DNA from: PBB1 sp031390425
GTDB taxonomy: Bacteria > Pseudomonadota > Gammaproteobacteria > Burkholderiales > Burkholderiaceae_C
Assembly (NCBI GenBank): GCA_031390425.1
Contig: JANMTL010000145.1
Location: 1-22,327, forward strand
Direction of reading: 5' to 3'
Length of the DNA stretch: 22,327 nt
Numbering within the stretch: position 1 is the stretch's first letter; each line of letters starts with the position of its first letter. Position numbers and translations under genes: made by a program. Shown here in pieces: positions 15,223-22,327 of this stretch. The notes below the pieces were generated by a model. That model made no database searches, was not told the DNA's origin, and saw nothing but the letters and a program-made list of their open reading frames with translations.

Positions 15223-17091
15223 TCAGGCAGTCGCTGGCGCGGCCATCTGGATCTGGATCGGAAAAGCGTTCTCGGCCTTCGGTGGGGCGGTGCGCAGATC
15301 ACACCGGTAGCGCCCATCGCCGAGCGCCTCGAAACCGTGTTCAGGGAGGAAATTCTTGACCAGGTCGTTCTTGGCGGTGGGCAGGTACTCGGCCAGCACC
15401 TCCTCCACGTCCCGCGCCGCCAAGCACCGCAACAGCGTGTGCAGGAAAGCGCCTTCGGCAGCGCGCCCGATCACGCGGCACGACATCAGGAAGTTGTCGA
15501 TGCGGGCGGTGCGCGCGGACGGCAGTTGCACCAACGCCAGCCCGACGATGCCGCTGTCGCCGAACACATCGGCCAGCGAGAAGTCGGCGACGATCCAGTT
15601 CGCGTCGACGAGGAAGGCCTGCATCTGCTGCTCGTCGTAGCGCCGCGTGGTGAGGTTGAACTGGTTGGTCTTTTGCGTCAGTTGGGCCAGCCGCGGCACA
15701 TGGGCGAGGGCATCGATGCGAACGCTCATCTTCATCCCCAGGCGCGAGAGGTAGTCGCCTGCGCCCGCACCACCGGCAGCCGTGCCTTCCATCAGCTCTC
15801 GGCGCCGCCGCTCCTGGGCGTACATCTCGGTCTTGGACAGGTCCTCGCGGGTCAGCGACAGCACCTCCAGCCGGGCGACCTGATCGAGACAGGTGGCGAC
15901 CTCGGTCGGGCGCGACGGCACCTGGATCACCTCCACCTGCGGCAACGCGTGGCGCACCGCTGCGCATTCGTGGTCGCTGTCGTCGACGAAGATGAACGAG
16001 TCGAGGCCCAGGTTCAGCTCCGCCGCCAGCGACGCGAGGTTCTCGGCCTTCGGCAACCAGTTGACGCGGCGCGCCGCGAAGTGGCCGTCGCGCAGCAGCT
16101 GGTGGGGATGGTCCTGCAGCACCTGGTCGACGTCGGCGGCGTTGTTCTTGCTGCACATCGCGAGGATCAGCCCGCGCTGCTGAAAGTCGAGGATGCGCCG
16201 CTGGAAGTCGACGTAGACGTTGCCGGGGTAGTCCGGGCCGAGCTGGATGCCGTCGAAGCCGTCTTCGCCGATGACGCCGCCCCACAGCGTGTTGTCGGCG
16301 TCGAGCACCAGCACCTTGGCCTTGGGCGTGACGAGGGCCATGCCGATGGCGACGAGGCGCCGACACAGTTCGAGCGCGCCGCCCGAAGCAAACGGAAACC
16401 GCGCCGAGTACCAAAAGCGCCGGTCGAAAAAATCGGCCCGGCCGACCTGCTGCAGTACCTCGTCGAGGTCGAGGAACAGCGAGGACGGCACGCTCGTGCG
16501 CAACCACTGTGCCACTGCGGTCTTGACCGACTCCCACCAGGCGCTTTCGGACGCTTCGGCCTGGGCGTCGTAGAGCCCCAGCGCCGGGCCGGACAGGCGC
16601 GGCAGAAAGCTCACCACCAGATGCCCGACCGGCTGTTCGCGGAACAACGAAACCAATTGCTGAACACGCTGCAAGGCCTGCTGTCGCACCTCGATCTGGC
16701 CTGTGGCACCCAGGCCGGTGACGGGCCGCGCGAGATCGGGGTGCAGGTCTTCGCGCTGCAGCAGCAGCACGCTGACATGCGGCTGGTGCTTGATCAGGCC
16801 CGACTGCGGCGACGCCTCCTGCAAGGCGAGACCGTAGGGCGCGTGGTAGGGCTGCACCTCGACGCCCTGCACCGCACCGGCCAGGCCCAGCCAGGGGTCG
16901 AGCAGGTCGCTCGTGTACGTGTGGACAAAGCCGATGCGCAGCGCCTGAGCGGGTGCGGCCAGGGCCCGAGCGTGCGCCGTGATTTGCTGCGCCTGGGCCG
17001 GGCCGACAGGCGCCCGGCCCGCATTCAACTCGGCACGCAGTTGCGCCAGGCTCTGGGTGGACAGGAGTTTGTCGAGGTCGGTCTTCGCCAT
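15223..17091 (-). CDS. FkbH-like HAD-IIIC phosphatase/acyltransferase (glyceryl-ACP loading type)
   Basis: A 622-residue protein with an N-terminal SGNH/helical region (1-250), a HAD-IIIC domain (about 255-395) and a C-terminal GNAT-like domain (450-600). HAD motif I is LVLDADNTLWGG with Asp264 and Asp266, motif II/III is CSKNN (313-317), and motif IV is FVDDSDHE with Asp370/371. QKTNQFNLTTRRY (473-485) and SCRVIGR with Cys538 are the family's signature in the acyl-transfer domain; the cysteine is the expected thioester intermediate. Characterised FkbH proteins dephosphorylate D-1,3-bisphosphoglycerate and place the glyceryl group on an ACP. It heads an operon with an ACP and the hydrolase fusion and diverges from the hot-dog-SDR gene. 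ATG 17091 has a weak ribosome site; the frame stays open to 17136. Glycerate as substrate is likely but not certain. Confidence 0.9.
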   Translation of the reverse strand: MAKTDLDKLLSTQSLAQLRAELNAGRAPVGPAQAQQITAHARALAAPAQALRIGFVHTYTSDLLDPWLGLAGAVQGVEVQPYHAPYGLALQEASPQSGLIKHQPHVSVLLLQREDLHPDLARPVTGLGATGQIEVRQQALQRVQQLVSLFREQPVGHLVVSFLPRLSGPALGLYDAQAEASESAWWESVKTAVAQWLRTSVPSSLFLDLDEVLQQVGRADFFDRRFWYSARFPFASGGALELCRRLVAIGMALVTPKAKVLVLDADNTLWGGVIGEDGFDGIQLGPDYPGNVYVDFQRRILDFQQRGLILAMCSKNNAADVDQVLQDHPHQLLRDGHFAARRVNWLPKAENLASLAAELNLGLDSFIFVDDSDHECAAVRHALPQVEVIQVPSRPTEVATCLDQVARLEVLSLTREDLSKTEMYAQERRRRELMEGTAAGGAGAGDYLSRLGMKMSVRIDALAHVPRLAQLTQKTNQFNLTTRRYDEQQMQAFLVDANWIVADFSLADVFGDSGIVGLALVQLPSARTARIDNFLMSCRVIGRAAEGAFLHTLLRCLAARDVEEVLAEYLPTAKNDLVKNFLPEHGFEALGDGRYRCDLRTAPPKAENAFPIQIQMAAPATA

Positions 17092-17304
17092 GCGAACGGG
17101 GTGCAGCGGATGGCGGCCCGATCGGCGCGAACACACGCGCTGCGGGCCGTTTCAGACTGCTGTCATCGGAACTTTCAAGGCTACCATGGGGTCGCGACAG
17201 CCCCACCGCACCGGCTGCCAAAAACGTCACCGATCCGCGCATTGCATGCGGGTCGCAGGCATCGCAAGGCGTATTCGACGGCGCGCGGATGCCATCATGG
17301 CGCG
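17092..17304. other. Divergent intergenic region between FkbH-like and hot-dog-SDR genes
   Basis: 213 bases that must contain two divergent promoters. A minus-strand TTGAAA lies near 17173-17178 but has no good -10 partner at 17 bases. No repeat or gene recognised. Confidence 0.4.
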
Positions 17305-18768
17305 ATGACACACCGCGAACCTTCCCGCTGTATGCCCCTGGGCGACAAGAGCTTCACCGACCAGGATCAACGCGACTTCGCTGCTGCATCGCGCGACTGG
17401 AACCCGATGCACGTCGATGCGGTGGCCGCACGCCGCCTGCTGTCGGGGCGGCAAGTGGTGCACGGCATCCATACGCTGATCCACGCGCTGAACCTGTGGC
17501 AGCACGACGGCGCCAGCGGTCGGCTGCGGGTGGAATGCAACTTCGCCAACCCGGTCAACGTCGGCGACCGCGTGGTCTTCAGTCAGCTCGACGACGGCGA
17601 TGGGCGAACGAAGCTCACCGCTGAGGTCGACGATCTGATCTGCACCGAGGTCGTGGTCGAGCGCACGACGTCCGAGGACAGCTCGGCTGCCGTACGGCTC
17701 AGCGCAGACGATCGCCTGCCGCGGCGCCTCGTCGGCGCGCTGGCAGCGCCGCTGGATGAGGTGCCCGGCTCCCAGGTGGACGGCTTGATCGTGCTCGATG
17801 CCTGGGCCGACACGCTGACAACCACCTTCCCGCAAGCCGCCGCGCTGCTCGGCAGCGACGCCCTGTCGGCGGTGGCGCGCCTGTCGTTCTTCGTCGGCAT
17901 GGTCTGTCCCGGGCTGCATTCGGTGTTCTCTTCGGTGCGCTTCACGGTCTGCACCGCGACAACCGAGGGCCTGCATTTCGAAGTCCGAAAGTACGACCCG
18001 CGCTTTCGGCTCTTCACGGTGGCGTTCGGGGGCGTCGTCGAAGGCGAGTTGCGCGCCTTCCTGCGCCCGCCGCCGCAACCGCAGCCCAGTGCACGCGACG
18101 TGGCCGCCGAGATTTTCGAGGGCGAGTTTCGGGGCACGCGCTCGCTGGTCATCGGCGGCTCGCGCGGCCTCGGCGAAACCACCGCGAAGATCATCGCCGG
18201 CGGCGGCGGCGACGTGGTCGTCTCTTACGCGAGCGGACGCGAAGACGCCGATGCCGTGGCGGCCGACATCAACGCCAACCCGCGCGGCCGCTGCGAGACG
18301 ACACACATCGACCTCGGCGCCGACTTCGACGGCCACCTCGGCATCGACCCGGCCAGCCTGAACGCGGTGTACTTCTTCGCCACGCCGCGCATCTACGCCA
18401 AACGCAGCGAACTCTTCGACCGACCCGCCTTCGACGGCTTCGTCGACTTCTACTTGCACCGCTTCTACCAACTGTGCCGCTGGCTCGAACGCACCGATCG
18501 GCCGCAGCCGCTGAAGGTCTATCTGCCGTCGACCGTCTTCATCACGGACCGACCCAAGGGCATGACCGAGTACGCGATGGCCAAGGCCGCCGCCGAGGTG
18601 CTGGCCGACGACCTGAACCGCAGCCTGCGCAATGTCGTCATCGTTCACACCCGGCTGCCGCGTCTGGCGACCGACCAGACCGCGTCGATCCTGAAGGTGT
18701 CGACCGAGTGCAACCTCGATGCGATGCTGGCCGTGGTGCGCCAGGTCATGCGCCCCGTGTCAGGCTGA
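17305..18768 (+). CDS. Double hot-dog (MaoC-like)-SDR fusion protein
   Basis: A 487-residue cytoplasmic fusion. The first hot-dog domain (about 12-125) carries the R-specific enoyl hydratase motif: SRDWNPMHVD with Asp31 and His36, then VVHGIHT (51-57). A second, probably non-catalytic hot-dog follows (about 150-255), with LSFFVGMVCPGLHS (193-206). Residues 275-487 form an SDR reductase: LVIGGSRGLGE (281-291) binds NAD(P), Ser409, Tyr423 and Lys427 (YAMAK) are the catalytic triad. Such a protein could reduce a 3-oxoacyl and dehydrate or hydrate a 3-hydroxyacyl thioester on one chain. It is transcribed divergently from the FkbH/ACP operon, pointing to an ACP-bound substrate. ATG 17305 is the first in frame; ATG 17332 is possible, both with weak ribosome sites. 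The 3' end is 11 bases from the convergent GNAT-like gene. Confidence 0.87.
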   Translation: MTHREPSRCMPLGDKSFTDQDQRDFAAASRDWNPMHVDAVAARRLLSGRQVVHGIHTLIHALNLWQHDGASGRLRVECNFANPVNVGDRVVFSQLDDGDGRTKLTAEVDDLICTEVVVERTTSEDSSAAVRLSADDRLPRRLVGALAAPLDEVPGSQVDGLIVLDAWADTLTTTFPQAAALLGSDALSAVARLSFFVGMVCPGLHSVFSSVRFTVCTATTEGLHFEVRKYDPRFRLFTVAFGGVVEGELRAFLRPPPQPQPSARDVAAEIFEGEFRGTRSLVIGGSRGLGETTAKIIAGGGGDVVVSYASGREDADAVAADINANPRGRCETTHIDLGADFDGHLGIDPASLNAVYFFATPRIYAKRSELFDRPAFDGFVDFYLHRFYQLCRWLERTDRPQPLKVYLPSTVFITDRPKGMTEYAMAKAAAEVLADDLNRSLRNVVIVHTRLPRLATDQTASILKVSTECNLDAMLAVVRQVMRPVSG

Positions 18769-18779
18769 GACGGCACGCG

Positions 18780-19625
18780 TCAGATGTCGAGCGCCATCAG
18801 CTCGCTGTAGACGTCGCGAATCTTCGAATCGGCCAGCGTGCGCGTGGCCACGAGCTTGGGCTGGCTGCGTTGCGTCCGATAGGCCAGCGCCGGTGCGCTG
18901 GCAAGAAAGCGCGCTTCGATGCGCGACACCGGCAGGCCGCAGCCGAGCAGGTGTTGCTGCAGCAAAGGGCCGTGACGCTGCATGCCGGCGGGGTCGCTGA
19001 CATGCCCGAGCAGCGCGCACGGCAGCTTCTTCCAGCGCCCGCGCTTGTAGATCGCCAGACAGGCGTCGCCGGGGCGGCCGAAGGCCACGAAGCGCAGCCA
19101 CGGGATAGCGCGGTGCGCCTCGAATTCGGCCAGCGCGGTGCCCTCCAGGCGCGCGGCGATGTGCTCGGTCCGCGCTTCGACAAAGCGCCCGACCGAAGGC
19201 CAGGGACGCGGCAGGTTGGGAAAGTAAAGCAGGGCATCGTCCAGCAGGCGAAAGCGCAGGCCCATGAACACCTGCGCCACCTTCGGGTTGGGGGTGAACA
19301 TCGTGAAGTGGTAATCGCGCTGCTTGAGCACCGCCAGCACGAGGTTGATGCTGGCATGGCGGTGGCTGTCGAGCACGCACCAACTGTGCGGGTTGCAAAA
19401 GCGCTCCAGCTTGCCGTCGATGAACTGATCGGAGTACACCGCCAGCAGCACGCCCACGCGCTGGCCGTCGTCGATCAATTGCATGCCGTAATTGGGCTGC
19501 GTGGCGGTCCAGCGGTGGCGCAGCGAGGCGCTCCAGGTCGCCGGAGCGATGCGCTTGGACAGGTGCTCATGCAAGAAGAGCCCGACCGCGTCCAGGTCTG
19601 CTTCGACGATGGGTTGAACGCTCAT
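18780..19625 (-). CDS. GNAT-like acyltransferase domain protein
   Basis: A 281-residue soluble protein with an acetyltransferase-like N-terminal half. GVLLAVYSDQFIDG (about 58-71), the following SWCVLDSHRHASINLVLAVLK and FTMFTPNPKVAQVFMGLRFRLLD match the strand 4-helix-strand 5 region and the closing segment of GNAT proteins, but the acyl-CoA pyrophosphate loop (Q/RxxGxG/A) is poorly kept. The C-terminal half (170-281) is not recognised. Its ATG lies in the ATGA overlap with the flippase stop, so translation is coupled and the start is secure. In this locus it is a candidate for transferring an acyl group to an amino sugar before or during export, possibly from an ACP rather than CoA; that is inference. 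Confidence in the gene is high, in the function moderate. Confidence 0.75.
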   Translation of the reverse strand: MSVQPIVEADLDAVGLFLHEHLSKRIAPATWSASLRHRWTATQPNYGMQLIDDGQRVGVLLAVYSDQFIDGKLERFCNPHSWCVLDSHRHASINLVLAVLKQRDYHFTMFTPNPKVAQVFMGLRFRLLDDALLYFPNLPRPWPSVGRFVEARTEHIAARLEGTALAEFEAHRAIPWLRFVAFGRPGDACLAIYKRGRWKKLPCALLGHVSDPAGMQRHGPLLQQHLLGCGLPVSRIEARFLASAPALAYRTQRSQPKLVATRTLADSKIRDVYSELMALDI

Positions 19626-21196
19626 GCGTCGCCTCGGGCCGCCGTGCGCCTGGCCAGCGCGAGCCGGACTTGCTCGATCACGCTGACTTCAAAGCCCGGC
19701 GGGCGTCCTGAGGCCAGCCACAGCAAAAGCAGAGCCGACGGATACACCGCCACGCACACCGCCACCTTCACGACCAGACGCACGAACACCGGACCGACGG
19801 CTTCGAGTGGCAACGCGTGCACCACGCCGGCCATGACCACGGCGGCGACCAGCGGGCGCCACAGCGCCGCGGCCAGTTGGCCGAACGACACGCTGCCGCA
19901 GCGCGCGGTGAAAACCATCATCACCGGCACCATCAGCATCGAGATGCCGGCGCGCGATGCTGCCGCGCCTTCCACACCGAACTTCTGAACCGCCAGCAGC
20001 GTGGCCGGCAGGATCAAGGCCAATTCGAACCAGGTTTGTGCGGCCGAGATGTTGGTCTTGCCGGCCACCCACAGCGGCACCTCGAGCACCAGCACCAGGG
20101 CCGAGAAGCCACCGAAGAGCGCCATCCACTTCATCAACGGTGCGGCGTCGCTCCACTTGCTTCCCAGCACCACCGCCACCACTTCGGGCGCGGTGACGAG
20201 CAGGCAGAAGCTGACGAAAAGGCACAACGCCGACACCGCAGAAAAGCTCGCCAGCACGGCGGCCGCAAATTCGTCCTTGCGCTCGGATATCTTCGTCAGG
20301 GCGGGGAACATGGCGCGCCGCACCGGCATCACGATCTCGCTGCTGGGCAAGGTCGCCAATTCGTTGGCGACGTGATAGTTGCCCATCGCGGCGGCCCCGG
20401 CGAAGCCGCCGACCACGAACTCATCGCACTTGCGGTTCAAGTAAGAACCGATGCGAGAAATCATCAGCCATTGCGAGAAACCCCAGATTTCACCGATCTT
20501 GGCCAACGACAGCCGCGGCCGGTAGGGATGCATCGCGTAGCTGACCGCCAGGCTGATCACAGACGAAACAATCGAGCCGAACACCAGCGCCCAGTAGCTG
20601 CGCAACCACAGCGCTGCGCCGACCACGACGATGAAGTTCAACAGCTTGTTGTAGAGCGTGTAGCGAAACTCCTTGGCAAAGTCGAGCTCCTTGCGGAAAG
20701 CGACGACGCCGATGTTCTGCAACGAGTCGATCAGTGCTCGCGGCGCCACCCACAGCATCACCGCGAGTGCGCGCGGCTCGTTGAAATAAGCCGCGACGAA
20801 CGGCGCCGAAACCACCAAACACAGCGCGATGAACCCGCCCTGCATGATCTGCACGGTCCACGCGGTGTCGTAGTGCGCGCGCGTGTCGGCGCCGGCGCGC
20901 ATCAGCGCGAGATCGACGCCCGCGTAGGAGATGGTTTCCAGCAGGCCGTAGGTCAACATCACCATCGCGATGAGGCCAAAGTCATCGGGCACCAGCAGGC
21001 GCGCCAGGATCATGGTGCTGACCAGCCCGATCAGGCGCATCGCCCAGCGCACGCCGATCATCCAGAGCGATCCGCGCAGCAGGTGGTTGCCGTAGCGGTT
21101 CGGCCCGGCATCCGGCTGGGCCGCAGGAACAGGCACCGCAGCGCCGTCGGTGGGGGCAGGATCGGTCACTGTGGCGGGGGCCCCTTCGGCAGACAC
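19622..21196 (-). CDS. Wzx-type polysaccharide flippase (MOP superfamily)
   Basis: A 524-residue inner-membrane protein with about 12-14 helices, in the PST/WzxC-like branch of the multidrug/oligosaccharidyl-lipid/polysaccharide exporters. LARLLVPDDFGLIAM (64-78) is the conserved loop after the first helix, and RRAMFPALTKISERKDEF lies in the middle cytoplasmic region typical of this family. It would flip undecaprenyl-linked repeat units to the periplasm for the polymerase. The first 35 residues are Pro/Ala-rich and probably disordered. The start is GTG 21196; a GTG ten codons in (21169) is possible, and neither has a clear ribosome site. It precedes and overlaps the GNAT-like gene by four bases. 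A perfect palindrome lies 25 bases upstream (21221-21234) and may control it. Confidence 0.9.
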   Translation of the reverse strand: MSAEGAPATVTDPAPTDGAAVPVPAAQPDAGPNRYGNHLLRGSLWMIGVRWAMRLIGLVSTMILARLLVPDDFGLIAMVMLTYGLLETISYAGVDLALMRAGADTRAHYDTAWTVQIMQGGFIALCLVVSAPFVAAYFNEPRALAVMLWVAPRALIDSLQNIGVVAFRKELDFAKEFRYTLYNKLLNFIVVVGAALWLRSYWALVFGSIVSSVISLAVSYAMHPYRPRLSLAKIGEIWGFSQWLMISRIGSYLNRKCDEFVVGGFAGAAAMGNYHVANELATLPSSEIVMPVRRAMFPALTKISERKDEFAAAVLASFSAVSALCLFVSFCLLVTAPEVVAVVLGSKWSDAAPLMKWMALFGGFSALVLVLEVPLWVAGKTNISAAQTWFELALILPATLLAVQKFGVEGAAASRAGISMLMVPVMMVFTARCGSVSFGQLAAALWRPLVAAVVMAGVVHALPLEAVGPVFVRLVVKVAVCVAVYPSALLLLWLASGRPPGFEVSVIEQVRLALARRTAARGDA

Positions 21197-21527
21197 GGCG
21201 TGCGGAGATCAGCAAGGCGGTTTGTGATCACAAAACGCACGGATCGACATATTGTCAGCCAGCGGCTCGGCCCCGGCGGCGTTACTTTCGCACGCCCCAC
21301 ATCACCGGCAGTGACGCCGTGTTGTCCAGCCCGGCAATCGCGCGGCACGGCGCAAGAGCAGCCATTTATCATCCGCTGCGCTTCGCTCACCGACCCTCCT
21401 CGCAGCTTTCCACGCCACCACGACACGCCACCGCGCGGCTGACTTTGAAGACGCCCCGGCTCCAGCCATCGGCACCGCCTGCCATCTGACCCGCGACACC
21501 GCCTTCGGGCCCGTTTGCCAACGCTCC
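21197..21527. other. Divergent intergenic region between flippase and AsnB-like genes
   Basis: 331 bases with no supported gene. It holds the palindrome at 21221-21234, a small GACA-TAT-TGTC inverted repeat at 21246-21256, and a TATCAT (21367-21372) that could be a -10 for the plus-strand gene but has no matching -35. The frame of the AsnB-like gene is open back to a stop at 21312-21314 but contains no ATG, GTG or TTG before 21528, so no longer protein starts here. Confidence 0.55.
21221..21234. promoter_or_regulatory. Perfect 14-base palindrome, probable operator
   Basis: TTTGTGATCACAAA is its own reverse complement and is AT-rich against GC-rich surroundings. The half-site TGTGA recalls CRP/FNR-type sites, but the usual six-base spacer is absent, so a different dimeric regulator, for example of GntR or LacI type, is more likely. 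It lies 25 bases upstream of the flippase GTG. Confidence 0.45.
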
Positions 21528-22327
21528 ATGCCGCACAACAACAACAACTTCGCTCTCGGCTCCCCCGTTTTTTCCGACCCCGCCCTGGCCGCGCTCGTGC
21601 GCCCAGGCGACAGCCTCGCCGCCTGGACCGCAGCGCTGGCCCAGGGCCCTGCTGACGCGGCGCGCGGCGTCAGCGGCGACTTCGCGGTCGGCTTGACCGA
21701 CGCGTCGGGCCGCGTGTTCCTGGCCGTCGACCGCTTCGCCGTGCGCACGCTGTGCTACCGGCTGGTCGACGGTGAGCTGCGCTTTGCCACCCGCGCCGAC
21801 GCGCTGGTCGATGCGCAACCCGAACTCGACCTGCAGGCAATTTTCGACTACCTCTACTTCCACGCGATTCCCTCGCCGCGCACCATCTTCAAGGGCGTGA
21901 TGCGCGTGCCACCGGGCCACTGTGTGCTGTACCAGAACGGCCGACTGAGCGTGACGCCGTACTGGGTGCCCGAGTTCCACCCGCCCTCGGGCCCGGTGTC
22001 GTTCTCGGCGCTGAAGGGCGAGTTCCGCAGCATCCTGCACGACGCCGTCAAGCGGCAACTCGACGGCAGCCGAGCCGCATGCTTTCTGAGCGGCGGTACC
22101 GACAGCTCCACCGTGGCCGGCTTGATCCGCGAGGTCACGGGAACTTCGGCGGCTTGCTACTCGATCGGCTTCGAGGCCGAGGGCTACGACGAGATGCACT
22201 ACGCACGCCTGGCAGCGCGCCATTTCGGCGCCGAGCACCACGAGTACTACGTCACCCCCGCCGATCTGGTGCGCAGCATCGGCGACGTGGCGGCGTCGTA
22301 CGACCAGCCCTTCGGCAACTCGTCCGC
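21528..22327 (+). CDS. Asparagine synthetase-like protein with truncated, Cys-less glutaminase domain; 3' end outside window
   Basis: The first 266 residues of an AsnB-like amide synthetase; the gene runs off the window. Residues 28-145 are the second half of the class II glutaminase domain (GVSGDFAVGLTDASG, AVDRFAVRTLCYR, KGVMRVPPGHCVLY). The usual first part beginning Met-Cys-Gly is absent, so the N-terminal nucleophilic Cys is missing. The synthetase domain begins near 160 and has an intact ATP pyrophosphatase loop, SGGTDSS (188-194), followed by SIGFEAEGYDE. The enzyme should therefore adenylate a carboxylate but use free ammonia or another amine, as in beta-lactam synthetases and lasso-peptide cyclases. 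The start ATG 21528 is the only start codon in the open frame. XrtA loci usually carry an amidotransferase with an intact Cys, so this is a divergent version or a second paralogue. Confidence 0.85.
   Translation, partial: MPHNNNNFALGSPVFSDPALAALVRPGDSLAAWTAALAQGPADAARGVSGDFAVGLTDASGRVFLAVDRFAVRTLCYRLVDGELRFATRADALVDAQPELDLQAIFDYLYFHAIPSPRTIFKGVMRVPPGHCVLYQNGRLSVTPYWVPEFHPPSGPVSFSALKGEFRSILHDAVKRQLDGSRAACFLSGGTDSSTVAGLIREVTGTSAACYSIGFEAEGYDEMHYARLAARHFGAEHHEYYVTPADLVRSIGDVAASYDQPFGNSS

Noticed and set aside
15337..17304. Very long plus-strand open frame running antisense through the whole FkbH-like gene into the hot-dog-SDR gene
   Set aside because: It is a GC-rich antisense shadow: the FkbH protein on the other strand has complete family motifs, and the plus-strand translation is Gln/Arg/Val-rich without any domain. 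The real gene starts at 17305.
21344..21360. Sigma-54 promoter upstream of the AsnB-like gene (GGCACG box)
   Set aside because: The -24 half is good, but GA instead of GC occurs at the -12 position and there is no TTGC.
19817..21442. Long plus-strand open frame opposite the flippase
   Set aside because: The translation is low-complexity His/Gln/Arg-rich, typical of antisense to a membrane protein in high-GC DNA; the minus-strand flippase explains the region.
21528..22327. Lasso-peptide cyclase in a RiPP cluster
   Set aside because: The dead glutaminase end is similar, but no precursor peptide, leader protease or RRE protein was seen nearby.

Overview
The window is GC-rich, gene-dense DNA from a Gram-negative bacterium. 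Gene families and codon use suggest a betaproteobacterium of the Burkholderiales (Leptothrix/Rubrivivax/Ideonella type); that placement is inference. The whole window looks like part of one exopolysaccharide locus of the exosortase A (XrtA/EpsH, PEP-CTERM) type. Several proteins match families normally named 'exosortase A system-associated': a PLP decarboxylase, an acyl-CoA ligase, an acyl carrier protein and two alpha/beta hydrolases. The exosortase, the chain-length/export genes and all glycosyltransferases must lie outside the window.

Layout. 1-1433 (+): end of a UDP-sugar dehydrogenase (TviB/WbpA type) and a TviC/WbpP-type epimerase, together a UDP-GalNAcA supply module. 1443-3395 (-): an O-antigen ligase/polymerase-like membrane protein with a large inserted extracytoplasmic domain. 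3691-5955 (+): a very long VanZ-like membrane protein. 6032-8921 (-): acyl-CoA ligase then PLP decarboxylase. 9266-9517 (+): first acyl carrier protein. 9557-11917 (-): methyltransferase, degenerate methyltransferase-like protein and APH-fold kinase, tightly overlapped. 12216-13013 (+): exported TPR protein. 13092-17091 (-): FkbH-like HAD/GNAT protein, second acyl carrier protein and a natural fusion of the two XrtA-associated hydrolases. 17305-18768 (+): a double hot-dog (MaoC)-SDR fusion. 19622-21196 and 18780-19625 (-): Wzx-type flippase coupled to a GNAT-like protein. 21528 to the end (+): an asparagine synthetase-like protein whose glutaminase domain is truncated and has no catalytic Cys.

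Working model (inference). Besides sugar-nucleotide supply, polymerisation and flipping, the locus encodes a carrier-protein acyl pathway. FkbH would load a C3 acid, classically glyceryl from 1,3-bisphosphoglycerate, onto the ACP encoded beside it. The hot-dog/SDR fusion could tailor an acyl group. The fused hydrolase, the GNAT or the AsnB-like enzyme could release it or join it to an amine on the polysaccharide. The combination of two ACPs, an AMP-forming ligase, FkbH, a hot-dog-SDR fusion and a Cys-less AsnB inside an XrtA locus is the most novel aspect.

The strand switches often, with convergent gaps as short as 9 and 11 bases. No RNA gene, CRISPR array or insertion sequence was seen.
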